This document shows, one piece after another, positions 47,842 through 56,811 of a stretch of 64,000 bases of DNA. The DNA lies in assembly GCA_016787265.1 (NCBI GenBank), contig JAEUVF010000013.1, positions 310,001-374,000 on the forward strand, written 5' to 3'. The first letter of the stretch is position 1. Each line of letters starts with the position of its first letter. This DNA comes from Flavipsychrobacter sp. Lineage in GTDB: Bacteria > Bacteroidota > Bacteroidia > Chitinophagales > Chitinophagaceae. The notes beneath the pieces are model-generated. The model searched no databases. It was given only the letters and a program-made list of their open reading frames with translations, and was not told where the DNA came from. Made by a program: the position numbers and the translations under genes.

Positions 47842-48856
47842 GAAGCTGAAATAATAATTCCGGTTCATTGGTAGTGATCATGGGAAATCCTTTCTCCAGG
47901 AAATACCGGAGTGTTTTTTCATCATTTACGGTCCATACATTCAGCACCATGCCATATTTTTTAGCATCCGAAATCCAGTTTTCATTTTTCTGAAACACGG
48001 AATAATGATAATCAAGTCCGGGCATGTTGTCTTTTTTCAATTCATCCGGTGATTTATTGCCATTCAAAAACTGTACATGCGCAGCCGGGTCCAGTTGTTG
48101 CACTTTCAGAAGGATGTTATAATCAAAACTGATATAGTTTGCCCATGCCTGTGCCCCCAGTTCATGTACCAGCTCCACTGTTTTACGGGCACGGAGAGCT
48201 GCACGTTCAGCACCCTTGTCTGTTGGTTTGATCTCCACAATCAGTTTGGTACCATATTGTTTCATACCTTCTTCCAGGTAGGCTCGGAGTGTTGGAAGCA
48301 TTTCTCCATTGTCCAGTCTGTCTTTGGCTAATTCAGCATAGGTATACTCTTCAATTGCTTTTCCCTTATAATGCGCATCATGATTTACAACCAGGCTATC
48401 GTCTTTTGTCATATGCACATCAAATTCAGAACCTGCACATCCCAATGTTACGGCCTGCTGCAGGGCTTTGATGGAGTTTTCAGTAGTAGGTATTTTTTTC
48501 CAGGCACCCCGGTGCGCAATTACAGGGTTGCGATGAAACTGATCATTCAAAATCCGGAAGACTTTTTTCTCAGGCTTTCCTTCCAGCAGGTAGGTAAGTT
48601 CCACTGTCAGCTCTTTTTTTTCCCTGATGGCCTGTTGCCCTTTTTTGGACAGGTATAATTGTCCTTTTTTCCAGGTGAAATAGTCGCGGTTGGATACCAC
48701 TTCAACTTTTTCAATTCTACCATTGATCAGCTTACCGATTTCTGCTTTGCCACTGAAAATATAATTGGAAAGTGTTACCATAGTTTCCGGTGCTGTTGTT
48801 GCCTTGCCTGCTATTGTCATAAATAGCATGGTGATAACCAGGAGAATTGTTTTCAT
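47813..48856 (-). CDS. Exported glycerophosphodiester phosphodiesterase family protein
   Basis: A 347-residue protein with a signal peptide (about 1-20) and an N-terminal ~90-residue beta domain (GKLINGRIEKVEVVSNRDYF). A GDPD TIM-barrel follows from ~110: VIAHRGAWKKIPTTENS (catalytic His), EFDVHMTKDDSLVVNHDA (metal ligands and second His), LIVEIKP. It would hydrolyse glycerophosphodiesters to glycerol-3-phosphate outside the cytoplasm. The N-terminal domain is extra compared with the minimal enzyme. Overlaps the convergent cysteine desulfurase gene by 29 bp. Confidence 0.9.
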   Translation of the reverse strand: MKTILLVITMLFMTIAGKATTAPETMVTLSNYIFSGKAEIGKLINGRIEKVEVVSNRDYFTWKKGQLYLSKKGQQAIREKKELTVELTYLLEGKPEKKVFRILNDQFHRNPVIAHRGAWKKIPTTENSIKALQQAVTLGCAGSEFDVHMTKDDSLVVNHDAHYKGKAIEEYTYAELAKDRLDNGEMLPTLRAYLEEGMKQYGTKLIVEIKPTDKGAERAALRARKTVELVHELGAQAWANYISFDYNILLKVQQLDPAAHVQFLNGNKSPDELKKDNMPGLDYHYSVFQKNENWISDAKKYGMVLNVWTVNDEKTLRYFLEKGFPMITTNEPELLFQLLKTSPLISQ

Positions 48857-48873
48857 ACCCGGAAGTTAACCAA

Positions 48874-51501
48874 TCAGCGGATCATGTTTTTAATTTCCTG
48901 CAATTTTAATAAGGCTTCAACGGGGGTAAGTCGATTGATATCCAGGCCTTCCAGCAATGTCCGGATGTTTTCAAATGTCTGACTGTGTACATCAAAGATG
49001 GAAAGCTGCATTTTGGGGCCACCGATCTCTTTTACTTTTTCATCCAGTGAATGTACTCTCGGTGTTTTTTCATCTATCGACTGAATATGCTGCGTTTCCA
49101 GTTGCGATAAAATTTCATTAGCCCGTCGGATAAGGGATGCAGGCATTCCGGCCATCCTGGCCACATGGATACCAAAACTATGGGTGCTTCCACCCGGGGC
49201 CAGTTTACGCAGGAAAATGATTTTGTTTCCTACCTCTTTGTTGGTGATATGATAATTCCGAACCCGCTCCAGGTTGTTTTCGAGTTCATTCAGTTCATGA
49301 TAATGCGTAGCAAATAAAGTCAGCGGCTGTTGTGGAATCTGGTGTAAATGTTCCACCATACTCCATGCAATGGAAATGCCATCATAGGTAGAAGTGCCTC
49401 TTCCGATCTCATCCAGCAGGATCAGGCTGCGTTGGGTTACATTGTTCAGGATGCTGGCAGTTTCATTCATCTCTACCATGAAAGTGGATTCCCCGCCACT
49501 CAGGTTATCGGATGCACCTACACGTGTAAATATTTTATCTGTTAATGGCAGATTTGCCCTGGTAGCAGGCACAAAACTTCCCATATGCGCCATCAGTGTT
49601 ATCAGCGCTACTTGTCTGAGCAAGGCACTTTTACCCGACATATTGGGACCCGTCAGGATAATGACCTGCTGATCTGTTTTATTTAAGGTAATGGTATTGG
49701 ATACATATTGATCACCCGGGTTCAAATACCGTTCAATCACCGGGTGCCGACCTTCTTCAATGTATAAATCTACCTGCTCGCTTAGTTCTGGTTTCTTATA
49801 CCCAAACTGAATCGCATTGTTCGCGAAACAGATCAGGCAATCCAGGATGGCCAGGATATTGCCATTGGTCTGAATAGGTGCCAGAAAATCCTGCAACTCA
49901 TTCAGCAGGGATTCAAATATCGAAAACTCCAGTGCCAGGATTTTATCCTCGGCCCCGGTGATTTTTTCTTCGTACTCTTTTAATTCGGGCGTAATGTAAC
50001 GTTCTGCATTGGCGAGGGTCTGCTTTCTGGTCCAGCTTTCCGGCACTTTGTTTTTGTGCGTGTTGGTTACTTCCAGGTAATATCCAAATACATTGTTGAA
50101 TCCAATCTTGAGTGATGGTATGCCCGTTTTTGCAGCCTCTTCCTGTTGCAGTTTCACCAGGTACTCCTTGCCGGAACTGGCGATGGATCGCAATTCATCG
50201 AGTTCAGCATGTACACCATCTGCTATATAATTTCCTTTGGCAGTGGTAGGGGCAGGGTTCTCCATGATTTCCTGCAATATCTTCTCAGCGATATAGGTAC
50301 ATGGATTCAATGCGTTGGCGAGCCTTCGCAGGTATTCATTGGTTACGCCCGAACTGGCCGACTGTATTTCTTTTACCTGTTGCAATCCTTTTGCCAGGTG
50401 GATCAGTTCGCGGGGACCAATCTTTTTTAGGGGGATCTTACTTACCAAACGCTCCACATCGCCACATAACTTGATACGATGACTGGTTTGATTGCGTTCC
50501 TCTACCTGTGCGATAAAATATTCTACGAGTCCAAGCCGCTCCTGGATCCTGGAGAGATCTTTCAAGGGGAATACCATCCATCTTTTCAATAAGCGCGCAC
50601 CCATAGGAGATACGGTATGATCCAGCACCTTCAATAGCGAATGTGCTTCACTGTTAGGTGCTCCCAGCAATTCCAGGTTACGTATAGTGAACCGGTCCAT
50701 CCATAAAAAATCATCCCGGTCGATCCTTTGCATGGAGGAAATATGCTGTAGGTTGGGATGCTCAGTATCCCGCAGGTAATGCAGTATTGCACCTGCAGCT
50801 ACCAGTCCCAATGGTAGTTCTTCCACCCCGAATCCTTTCAGTGAATGGGTCTGGAAATGTTTGAGCAGGGTTTCCTGTGCATAGGTATCCTGGAAGATCC
50901 ATTCATCCAGGGTGTAGGTATAAAAGCGGTTGCCGAAATTTTCCTTGAATGTTTTCTGTTTGTTGCGTTGAAACAGTACTTCCGCCGGCTGAAAGCTTTG
51001 CAGGAGTTTGTCGGCATATTCTTTATCACCCTGGGCCAGGAAAAATTCGCCCGTTGAAATATCCAGGAAGGCAATGCCAAACTGCTCCTGGTCTGCAAAG
51101 AATAAAGCTCCCAGGAAATTATTGCTATGATGTTCCAGCAGTTTTTCGTTGGTCGTGGTTCCCGGGGTAACCATCTCTGTTACTCCTCTCTTCACAATTC
51201 CTTTAGCCTGTTTGGGATCTTCGAGCTGATCACAAATGGCCACCCGATAACCGGCTTTTACCAGTTTGTGCAGGTACGTATCGAGTGCGTGATGGGGAAA
51301 GCCGGCCAGCTCTAATGAGTAAGCTGCTCCGTTGTTTCGTTTGGTCAGGGTAATGCCCAACACCTGGGAGGCGATGATGGCATCCTGTCCGAATGTTTCA
51401 TAAAAATCCCCTACCCGGAACAACAATACGGCATCCGGATAACGTTGCTTAATTGCTTTATGCTGTTGCATCAAAGGGGTGTCTGCACTCGATTTCGACA
51501 T
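48874..51501 (-). CDS. mutS: DNA mismatch repair protein MutS
   Basis: An 875-residue mismatch-recognition ATPase. The mismatch-contacting motif is FRVGDFYETFG near the N-terminus, and the ATPase domain has Walker A TGPNMSGKSALLRQ, Walker B LILLDEIGRGTSTYDG and the conserved FATHYHEL. The frame extends to a TTG at 51510, but that codon lies inside the TATATTTG promoter box, so the ATG at 51501 (MSKSSADTPLMQQ) is the start. It is divergent from the SpoU methylase gene. Confidence 0.97.
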   Translation of the reverse strand: MSKSSADTPLMQQHKAIKQRYPDAVLLFRVGDFYETFGQDAIIASQVLGITLTKRNNGAAYSLELAGFPHHALDTYLHKLVKAGYRVAICDQLEDPKQAKGIVKRGVTEMVTPGTTTNEKLLEHHSNNFLGALFFADQEQFGIAFLDISTGEFFLAQGDKEYADKLLQSFQPAEVLFQRNKQKTFKENFGNRFYTYTLDEWIFQDTYAQETLLKHFQTHSLKGFGVEELPLGLVAAGAILHYLRDTEHPNLQHISSMQRIDRDDFLWMDRFTIRNLELLGAPNSEAHSLLKVLDHTVSPMGARLLKRWMVFPLKDLSRIQERLGLVEYFIAQVEERNQTSHRIKLCGDVERLVSKIPLKKIGPRELIHLAKGLQQVKEIQSASSGVTNEYLRRLANALNPCTYIAEKILQEIMENPAPTTAKGNYIADGVHAELDELRSIASSGKEYLVKLQQEEAAKTGIPSLKIGFNNVFGYYLEVTNTHKNKVPESWTRKQTLANAERYITPELKEYEEKITGAEDKILALEFSIFESLLNELQDFLAPIQTNGNILAILDCLICFANNAIQFGYKKPELSEQVDLYIEEGRHPVIERYLNPGDQYVSNTITLNKTDQQVIILTGPNMSGKSALLRQVALITLMAHMGSFVPATRANLPLTDKIFTRVGASDNLSGGESTFMVEMNETASILNNVTQRSLILLDEIGRGTSTYDGISIAWSMVEHLHQIPQQPLTLFATHYHELNELENNLERVRNYHITNKEVGNKIIFLRKLAPGGSTHSFGIHVARMAGMPASLIRRANEILSQLETQHIQSIDEKTPRVHSLDEKVKEIGGPKMQLSIFDVHSQTFENIRTLLEGLDINRLTPVEALLKLQEIKNMIR

Positions 51502-51507
51502 AGGCAG

Positions 51508-51515
51508 CAAATATA
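51508..51515 (-). promoter_or_regulatory. -7 promoter box (TATATTTG) for mutS
   Basis: TATATTTG on the minus strand ends 6 nt before the mutS ATG, implying a leaderless transcript and settling the start-codon choice. Confidence 0.6.
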
Positions 51516-51580
51516 GGGCCTTCCCTCAGATGCCCCTCCGGGTGAAATCACGGTGGGGAAAAGTTGGGAATCAATCTTTG

Positions 51581-51588
51581 TATATTTG
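51581..51588 (+). promoter_or_regulatory. -7 promoter box (TATATTTG) for the SpoU methylase gene
   Basis: TATATTTG ends 4 nt before the ATG at 51593. It mirrors the identical box of the divergent mutS gene 66 bp away. Confidence 0.6.
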
Positions 51589-51592
51589 CAGC

Positions 51593-52120
51593 ATGCGTAA
51601 ACTTCGCCTGGAAGAACTGGGAAGAAAATCAGTAGATGAGTTCAAACAATCCGAAAAAATTCCCATTGTGGTGGTGTTGGATAATATTAGAAGTATGCAT
51701 AATGTGGGGAGTGTTTTTCGTACCGCAGACGCCTTCCTGATCGAAGCTATTTATCTCTGTGGCTATACCCCGCAGCCGCCCCACCGGGATATTCATAAAA
51801 CAGCGCTGGGTGCAACCGAAACAGTTCATTGGCGTTATTATGCTACAACCAGTGAAGCAGTGGAGGAATTGAGGAACCAGGGCTATGAGGTTTTCGCGGT
51901 GGAGCAGGTGACAGACAGCATACCCCTGAACCAGTTGTACCAGGAACCCAATGAGAAAATTGCACTGATTTTTGGCAATGAGGTAAATGGCGTTGATGCA
52001 GCTGTATTACCAATGTGCAAGGGATCCATAGAAATTCCCCAGTTTGGAATGAAACATTCATTGAATGTTTCCATTGCAGCCGGAATCGTATTGTGGGAAC
52101 TGGTTAGAAAAAAAATATAA
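51593..52120 (+). CDS. TrmH/SpoU-family RNA 2'-O-methyltransferase
   Basis: A 175-residue SPOUT methyltransferase with the trefoil-knot SAM site. Motif 1: VVVLDNIRSMHNVGSVFRTA; motif 2: LIFGNEVNGVDAAVL; motif 3: IEIPQFGMKHSLNVSIAAGI. It modifies a ribose in tRNA or rRNA; the exact site cannot be told from sequence. The frame is open back to 51479, but the first 38 residues are not family-like and the ATG at 51593 follows a promoter box by 4 nt. The UbiA-like gene begins 5 bp after its stop. Confidence 0.93.
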   Translation: MRKLRLEELGRKSVDEFKQSEKIPIVVVLDNIRSMHNVGSVFRTADAFLIEAIYLCGYTPQPPHRDIHKTALGATETVHWRYYATTSEAVEELRNQGYEVFAVEQVTDSIPLNQLYQEPNEKIALIFGNEVNGVDAAVLPMCKGSIEIPQFGMKHSLNVSIAAGIVLWELVRKKI

Positions 52121-52125
52121 GACCG

Positions 52126-53013
52126 ATGTCAACCGTAAAGAATTACCTGAGCCTGATCAAATTCAGTCATACCATCTTCGCCATGCCTTTTGCGATGATT
52201 GGTTTTTTCCTGGCTGCTACCGGTTCCACCGGGTATTTTGGTTTATTAACCCAGGATTACCGCCTGGTTATTCTGAAGTTTCTGCTGGTGATCGCCTGTA
52301 TGATCTTTGCCAGGAGTGCGGCGATGGCCTTCAACCGCTACCTCGACCGCCAGTTTGATGCAAAAAATCCAAGGACCGCTATCCGCGAGATTCCTGCCGG
52401 AATCATCAGTGCAGACCGGGCACTCTGGTTTACGATTGCCAATGCTGTGCTCTTTATCGCAGCTACTTATTTTATCAATCCGCTTTGTTTTTATTTATCC
52501 CCTGTTGCTTTGCTCGTAGTGCTAGGGTACAGTTATACCAAACGTTTTACAGCACTCTGTCACCTGGTATTGGGATTGGGATTATCCCTCGCACCGATTG
52601 GTGCTTACCTGGCTGTTACAGGATATTTTGATTGGCTTCCAGTGCTGTTTTCTTTTGCCGTGATTTTTTGGGTGAGTGGATTTGATATCATTTATGCTTT
52701 GCAGGACGAAGAATTTGATCGCTCCAACCAGTTGCATTCTATTCCGGCAGCATTGGGAAAAAAGAAAGCGCTCCGGATTTCTGAACTGCTTCATCTATTA
52801 AGTACAACCAGTGTGGTACTGGCTGGTTTGGAGGGACATTTTGGTGCCTGGTACTGGATTGGTGTATTGGTATTTACCGGCATGCTCATCTATCAGCATT
52901 CCATCGTGAAACCAAATGATCTTAGCCGGGTAAACCTCGCCTTCATGACAGCCAATGGAATTGCCAGCGTAGTCTTTGCGCTTTTTGTGATTGCGGATCT
53001 GCTGGTCCGTTAA
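52126..53013 (+). CDS. UbiA-like polyprenyltransferase
   Basis: A 295-residue integral membrane prenyltransferase with about eight helices. The first aspartate-rich motif is AFNRYLDRQFDAKNPRT (NRxxDxxxD); the second is ALQDEEFDRSNQLHSIP. The group resembles 4-hydroxybenzoate octaprenyltransferase relatives used in menaquinone-producing bacteria (UbiA_other type), so a quinone-related role is likely but not certain. It is close behind the SpoU methylase and 11 bp ahead of ruvX. Confidence 0.9.
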   Translation: MSTVKNYLSLIKFSHTIFAMPFAMIGFFLAATGSTGYFGLLTQDYRLVILKFLLVIACMIFARSAAMAFNRYLDRQFDAKNPRTAIREIPAGIISADRALWFTIANAVLFIAATYFINPLCFYLSPVALLVVLGYSYTKRFTALCHLVLGLGLSLAPIGAYLAVTGYFDWLPVLFSFAVIFWVSGFDIIYALQDEEFDRSNQLHSIPAALGKKKALRISELLHLLSTTSVVLAGLEGHFGAWYWIGVLVFTGMLIYQHSIVKPNDLSRVNLAFMTANGIASVVFALFVIADLLVR

Positions 53014-53024
53014 AATAGATACCC

Positions 53025-53438
53025 ATGCCCAGAATTATGGCCATTGATTATGGCGGAAAAAGAACCGGAATAGCAGTCACAGATCCATTTCAGATAATTG
53101 CAACCGGCCTAACTACCATTGAATCCAGAGAATTGATTCCTTTTCTTAAAAAATACCTGGCGGCAGAAGAGGTTGAACGCATTATAATAGGTGATCCCCG
53201 TAACTGGGATGATTCCGAAACCCATGCAACTCCCCTGGTTGCGGCTGCTATCAGGGAGATCCAGAAAAACTTTCCTCAGTTACCTATTGAAAAAGTGGAT
53301 GAACGTTATACATCCGTAATGGCGAAGCAGACCATGCTGCAATCCGGACTCAAAAAGAAAGCCCGCCGGAATAAAGCCCTGGTGGATGAAATCGCCGCTA
53401 CTATCTTATTGCAGGAATGGTTGGGCCGGATTTCGTAA
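53025..53438 (+). CDS. ruvX: Putative Holliday junction resolvase / 16S pre-rRNA nuclease YqgF
   Basis: A 137-residue RNase H-fold nuclease. Motifs are MAIDYGGKRTGIAVTDP (first catalytic Asp), IIIGDPRNWDDSETHA, EKVDERYTSVMAKQTML and ALVDEIAATILLQEWL (final acidic residues). The family is implicated in 16S rRNA 5' maturation and in Holliday junction cleavage. Normal length. def follows immediately. Confidence 0.95.
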   Translation: MPRIMAIDYGGKRTGIAVTDPFQIIATGLTTIESRELIPFLKKYLAAEEVERIIIGDPRNWDDSETHATPLVAAAIREIQKNFPQLPIEKVDERYTSVMAKQTMLQSGLKKKARRNKALVDEIAATILLQEWLGRIS

Positions 53439-53443
53439 CTTTG
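53436..53443 (+). promoter_or_regulatory. -7 promoter box (TAACTTTG) before def
   Basis: TAACTTTG overlaps the ruvX stop codon and lies 21 nt before the def ATG. It could give def its own transcript in addition to read-through. Confidence 0.45.
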
Positions 53444-53464
53444 TCCGCTAATTCTTTAAGATTC

Positions 53465-54043
53465 ATGATTTTACCTATTGTAGCATATGGCCATCCGGTT
53501 TTACGGGCAGTTGGCGTGGAGATTGATAAAGAGTATCCGGGCCTGGAACAACTGATTGCTGATATGTGGGAGACCATGTACAACAGCAATGGAGTAGGCC
53601 TTGCTGCGCCTCAGATCAATCGTCCCATCCGGTTATTTGTGGTGGACAGTCTTCAAATCATTCATAACCTGGAAGAGGACGAAAAAAAGGAATACCCCGG
53701 AGATGAAGGGATCCGCGAAGTTTTTATCAATGCGCAGATCAAACAGCTGGACGGAATGGAGTGGGCATATAATGAAGGCTGTCTGAGTATTCCCAAAGTC
53801 AGGGAAGATGTCATGCGCAAAGAAACCGTTACCCTGACATATCTGAATGATGCATTTGAACCCCAGGAAAAAACTTTTACAGGAATTACTGCCCGTGTCA
53901 TTTTACATGAATACGATCATATTGAAGGCAAACTTTTTATTGATCATATCAAGCCATTGAAAAGAACTTTGCTGAAACGCAAACTGGATGATATTTCCAA
54001 AGGGAAAATCAGGGTTGATTACCGAATGTTGTTTCCAAAATAA
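53465..54043 (+). CDS. def: Peptide deformylase
   Basis: A 192-residue metalloenzyme that removes the formyl group from nascent N-termini. The three motifs are NGVGLAAPQI, EGCLSIP (metal ligand Cys106) and HEYDHIEG (His148 and His152, catalytic Glu149). The frame begins upstream at 53417, but the ATG at 53465 gives the standard MILPIVAYGHPVLR. Slightly longer than the E. coli enzyme because of an insert near DEKKEYPGDEG (approximate). Confidence 0.96.
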   Translation: MILPIVAYGHPVLRAVGVEIDKEYPGLEQLIADMWETMYNSNGVGLAAPQINRPIRLFVVDSLQIIHNLEEDEKKEYPGDEGIREVFINAQIKQLDGMEWAYNEGCLSIPKVREDVMRKETVTLTYLNDAFEPQEKTFTGITARVILHEYDHIEGKLFIDHIKPLKRTLLKRKLDDISKGKIRVDYRMLFPK

Positions 54044-54049
54044 CCGCTC

Positions 54050-54994
54050 TTGAAATCTTCCATATCCGTACTGTGTATTTTTCTATTGCTCATTGGCCAT
54101 CCTTTTTCGGTAAGGTCACAGGATTCCCTGCTGACAGTTGATGATAAAATAGTTACCCTTAAAGAAGTGGTGGTTTTGTCGAATCTGGATGTGCCGGGTT
54201 TTGTTCGAAGAATCCAGCTTGATACCAGTTTTTATCGCGCATTTAAAAACCTGCGGGAGATCAATTATACGGCATTAAATGATGTGCGTATGATGGATAA
54301 GAAAGGTAACGTGAGTGGCTCATTACAGAGCAGAACCCTTCAGACCTTTGCACAGGGCTGTCGTGAAATGGAGATAAAGGAGGAAAAACTGGCAGGCGAT
54401 ATTAAAGACAAAAACGGCGATTGGAATTATACCACCATGGAGATGTATGCCAGTCTGTTTTTTACCAATGGAAAAATTTGTGGGGAGAATAATTCGGTAT
54501 CTCAGGCAGAACTCAGCCTGAAGCATAAACGCGGACTGGAAAAACACAAAGAGCAGCTGAAGATGCTTTTTTTTAATCCCGGAAGAAAGATCCCGGGTAT
54601 TCCATTTATCGGTGACAAAATCAACATCTATGAACCACCCATGTCGGAGCTCTATGAATTTGTGCTTGATATGGAAAATTACAAAGGCGAAAATGTGTAC
54701 GTTTTCAGGATAGCCGCACTGCCCGATTTGCCTGCCGGAAAACGATCTGATATAGTGATAAACCGGGTTGATACCTGGTTTCATCCTTCAGATATGCGCA
54801 TACTCGCACGCCGGTATGACCTTAGCTACCGGGCAGGTGTATACGATTTTGATGTAAGAATGGAAGTGGAGATGACCAGGGTGGGAGAGCTCTTGTTGCC
54901 ATCCCTGCTTCGTTATACAGGAGACTGGAAAGTTGCTTTCAAAAAAAGAGAACGGGGAATCTTTACAGCCACCTTATTTGGATTCGGAAAGTAG
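54050..54994 (+). CDS. Exported protein of unknown function
   Basis: I do not recognise this 314-residue protein. It begins with TTG and a signal peptide (about 1-24, LIGHPFSVRSQ). Near the N-terminus, LTVDDKIVTLKEVVVLSNLD resembles the junction of a carboxypeptidase-regulatory-like domain, but the barrel of a TonB receptor is absent. The rest is mixed alpha/beta with VINRVDTWFHPSDMRILARR near the end. It begins 6 bp after def and overlaps the convergent RluA-type gene by 21 bp. Confidence 0.75.
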   Translation: MKSSISVLCIFLLLIGHPFSVRSQDSLLTVDDKIVTLKEVVVLSNLDVPGFVRRIQLDTSFYRAFKNLREINYTALNDVRMMDKKGNVSGSLQSRTLQTFAQGCREMEIKEEKLAGDIKDKNGDWNYTTMEMYASLFFTNGKICGENNSVSQAELSLKHKRGLEKHKEQLKMLFFNPGRKIPGIPFIGDKINIYEPPMSELYEFVLDMENYKGENVYVFRIAALPDLPAGKRSDIVINRVDTWFHPSDMRILARRYDLSYRAGVYDFDVRMEVEMTRVGELLLPSLLRYTGDWKVAFKKRERGIFTATLFGFGK

Positions 54995-56050
54995 ATCTCC
55001 TTTTGATTTTACATAACGCCTCCATTTTTCTATCAGTTCCTGCATGTCAGTTGGCAGATCTGATTCAAACTTCATCGCTTCACCACTGCGCGGATGCTGA
55101 AAGCCAATACTCTTGGCGTGTAAAGCATGCCGGGGACAAACAGCAAAGCAATTATCAATAAACTGCTTGTATTTGGTGTAAACCGTGCCTTTGACGATTC
55201 GGTCGCCACCATAAAAATCATCATTGAACAGGGGATGCCCGATATGCTGCATATGCACCCGGATCTGATGTGTTCTTCCTGTCTCAAGCCGGCATTCTAC
55301 CAGGGATACATAACCGAATCGTTCCAGTACGGTGTAATGGGTAATGGCATCCTTACCATATTCGCCTTCCGGGTAGGCATCAAATAATTTTCTGAAACGT
55401 TTATGCCGGCCAATATGCGCAATTACTGTTCCCTCATCTTCGGCGGGATCACCCCAGACCAGGGCAATATACCTGCGGTATACGGTGTGATTGAAAAACT
55501 GTTTGGCCAGTGAGGTGACAGCCGTATCGGTTTTGGCCAGCACCATTAATCCGCTGGTGTTTTTATCAATCCTGTGGATGAGTCCAAAGCGGGGCAGGTT
55601 TTCCTCCGTAATTCCCGGATTCTGCTGCTGCAGGTACCAGGCTACTCCATTGATCAGTGTTCCGTCTGGGTTGCCGGATCCGGGATGTACAACAAGCCCC
55701 GCAGGTTTGTTGATGATCATAATATCCGGATCCTCAAAAACAATATTCAGGGGCATGGACTGCGGTTCAATATGTTCCCCTCTTTTTTCGCGGTGAGAGT
55801 ACACCACGATTTCATCCCCAGGTTTGATTTTATAATTGGACTGGGTAGGTTTACCATTCACCAACACCCGGCCTGCATCAATTGCTTTCTGTACTTTATT
55901 GCGGGTGGCGTACTCAATCCGGGCTACCAGAAATTTATCGATTCGTAAAGGTTCCTGACCTCCATCAATTTTAAGATAATGCTGCTCATATAACTCATCA
56001 GAACTTTCCGCCTGGTCTTCCAGTTCCTCTTCTGCCGGATCCATCGCCAT
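54974..56050 (-). CDS. RluA-family pseudouridine synthase
   Basis: A 358-residue RNA pseudouridine synthase. The N-terminal S4 domain (about 30-85) shows LRIDKFLVARIEYATRNKVQ. The catalytic domain has IINKPAGLVVHPG, the catalytic aspartate in LIHRIDKNTSGLMVLAKT, and RTHQIRVHMQHIGHPL. It most resembles RluC/RluD-type enzymes acting on 23S rRNA, but the target is not certain. An acidic 30-residue N-terminal extension precedes the S4 domain. The ATG at 56050 is chosen over the longer frame from 56116, which would cover the lipB start region. Confidence 0.93.
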   Translation of the reverse strand: MAMDPAEEELEDQAESSDELYEQHYLKIDGGQEPLRIDKFLVARIEYATRNKVQKAIDAGRVLVNGKPTQSNYKIKPGDEIVVYSHREKRGEHIEPQSMPLNIVFEDPDIMIINKPAGLVVHPGSGNPDGTLINGVAWYLQQQNPGITEENLPRFGLIHRIDKNTSGLMVLAKTDTAVTSLAKQFFNHTVYRRYIALVWGDPAEDEGTVIAHIGRHKRFRKLFDAYPEGEYGKDAITHYTVLERFGYVSLVECRLETGRTHQIRVHMQHIGHPLFNDDFYGGDRIVKGTVYTKYKQFIDNCFAVCPRHALHAKSIGFQHPRSGEAMKFESDLPTDMQELIEKWRRYVKSKGDLLSESK

Positions 56051-56065
56051 ATGCTCAAATTTTCG

Positions 56066-56073
56066 CAAAAATA
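56066..56073 (-). promoter_or_regulatory. -7 promoter box (TATTTTTG) for RluA-type gene
   Basis: TATTTTTG on the minus strand lies 15 nt before the ATG at 56050, back-to-back with the lipB promoter. Confidence 0.5.
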
Positions 56074-56095
56074 CAATTCCCGCTGCAGTCCGTTG

Positions 56096-56103
56096 TACAT
56101 TTG
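56096..56103 (+). promoter_or_regulatory. -7 promoter box (TACATTTG) for lipB
   Basis: TACATTTG ends 4 nt before the lipB ATG at 56108, again implying a leaderless mRNA. Confidence 0.6.
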
Positions 56104-56107
56104 CAAA

Positions 56108-56809
56108 ATGCAGCAATTGTTCCTTCGTGATTTAGGTAAGATGTCTTACCAGCCCGCCTGGGATTACCAGGAAAAACTCCTGCAGGAGAACCTGGCGTTG
56201 AAGGCATCCGGTAATAAGGAGGCTACCCGGCATTTTTTTCTCCTGGTTGAACATCCTCCCGTGTATACGCTTGGAAAAAGTGGATTAATGGAACATATCC
56301 TGATAGATGAGGATACCCGTATTCAAAAAGGAATTGAATTCTTTAAAACCAATCGGGGAGGAGATATTACCTATCATGGTCCCGGTCAGATTGTTGGATA
56401 TCCCATCCTGGATCTCGAAAAAATATACACCGATATAGGGAAATATCTTCGCAACCTGGAAGAAGTAATCATTCGCACCATGGCCTATTATGGATTGAAG
56501 GGGGAACGTTCTCCGGGAGAAACAGGTGTTTGGATGGATCCATCCATTCCTGGCAGAGAACGGAAGATATGTGCCATGGGAGTTCGTTGCAGTCGCTGGG
56601 TTACCATGCACGGATTTGCCTTTAATGTAAATACCGATCTATCCTATTTTGATATGATCATTCCCTGCGGGATTCGTCAGAAATCAGTTACCTCTTTGGA
56701 ATTGGAATTGGGAAAAAAACCGGATATGGAAGAAGTAAAACAGGTGCTCACAGGTGAATTTGAAAAAGTCTTTGAACTGGAACTCAACCGGAACTGGCAT
56801 CAGGACTAA
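56108..56809 (+). CDS. lipB: Octanoyl-[ACP]:protein octanoyltransferase
   Basis: A 233-residue enzyme that moves octanoate from acyl-carrier protein to lipoyl domains, the first step of lipoate synthesis. Motifs are RGGDITYHGPGQIVGYPIL, KICAMGVRCSRWVTMHGFAFN (catalytic Lys) and the nucleophile Cys187 in IIPCGIRQKSVTSL. The frame starts at 56051, but the ATG at 56108 gives MQQLFLRDLGKMSYQPAWD and has a promoter box 4 nt upstream. lipA is not adjacent. Confidence 0.96.
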   Translation: MQQLFLRDLGKMSYQPAWDYQEKLLQENLALKASGNKEATRHFFLLVEHPPVYTLGKSGLMEHILIDEDTRIQKGIEFFKTNRGGDITYHGPGQIVGYPILDLEKIYTDIGKYLRNLEEVIIRTMAYYGLKGERSPGETGVWMDPSIPGRERKICAMGVRCSRWVTMHGFAFNVNTDLSYFDMIIPCGIRQKSVTSLELELGKKPDMEEVKQVLTGEFEKVFELELNRNWHQD

Positions 56810-56811
56810 AC

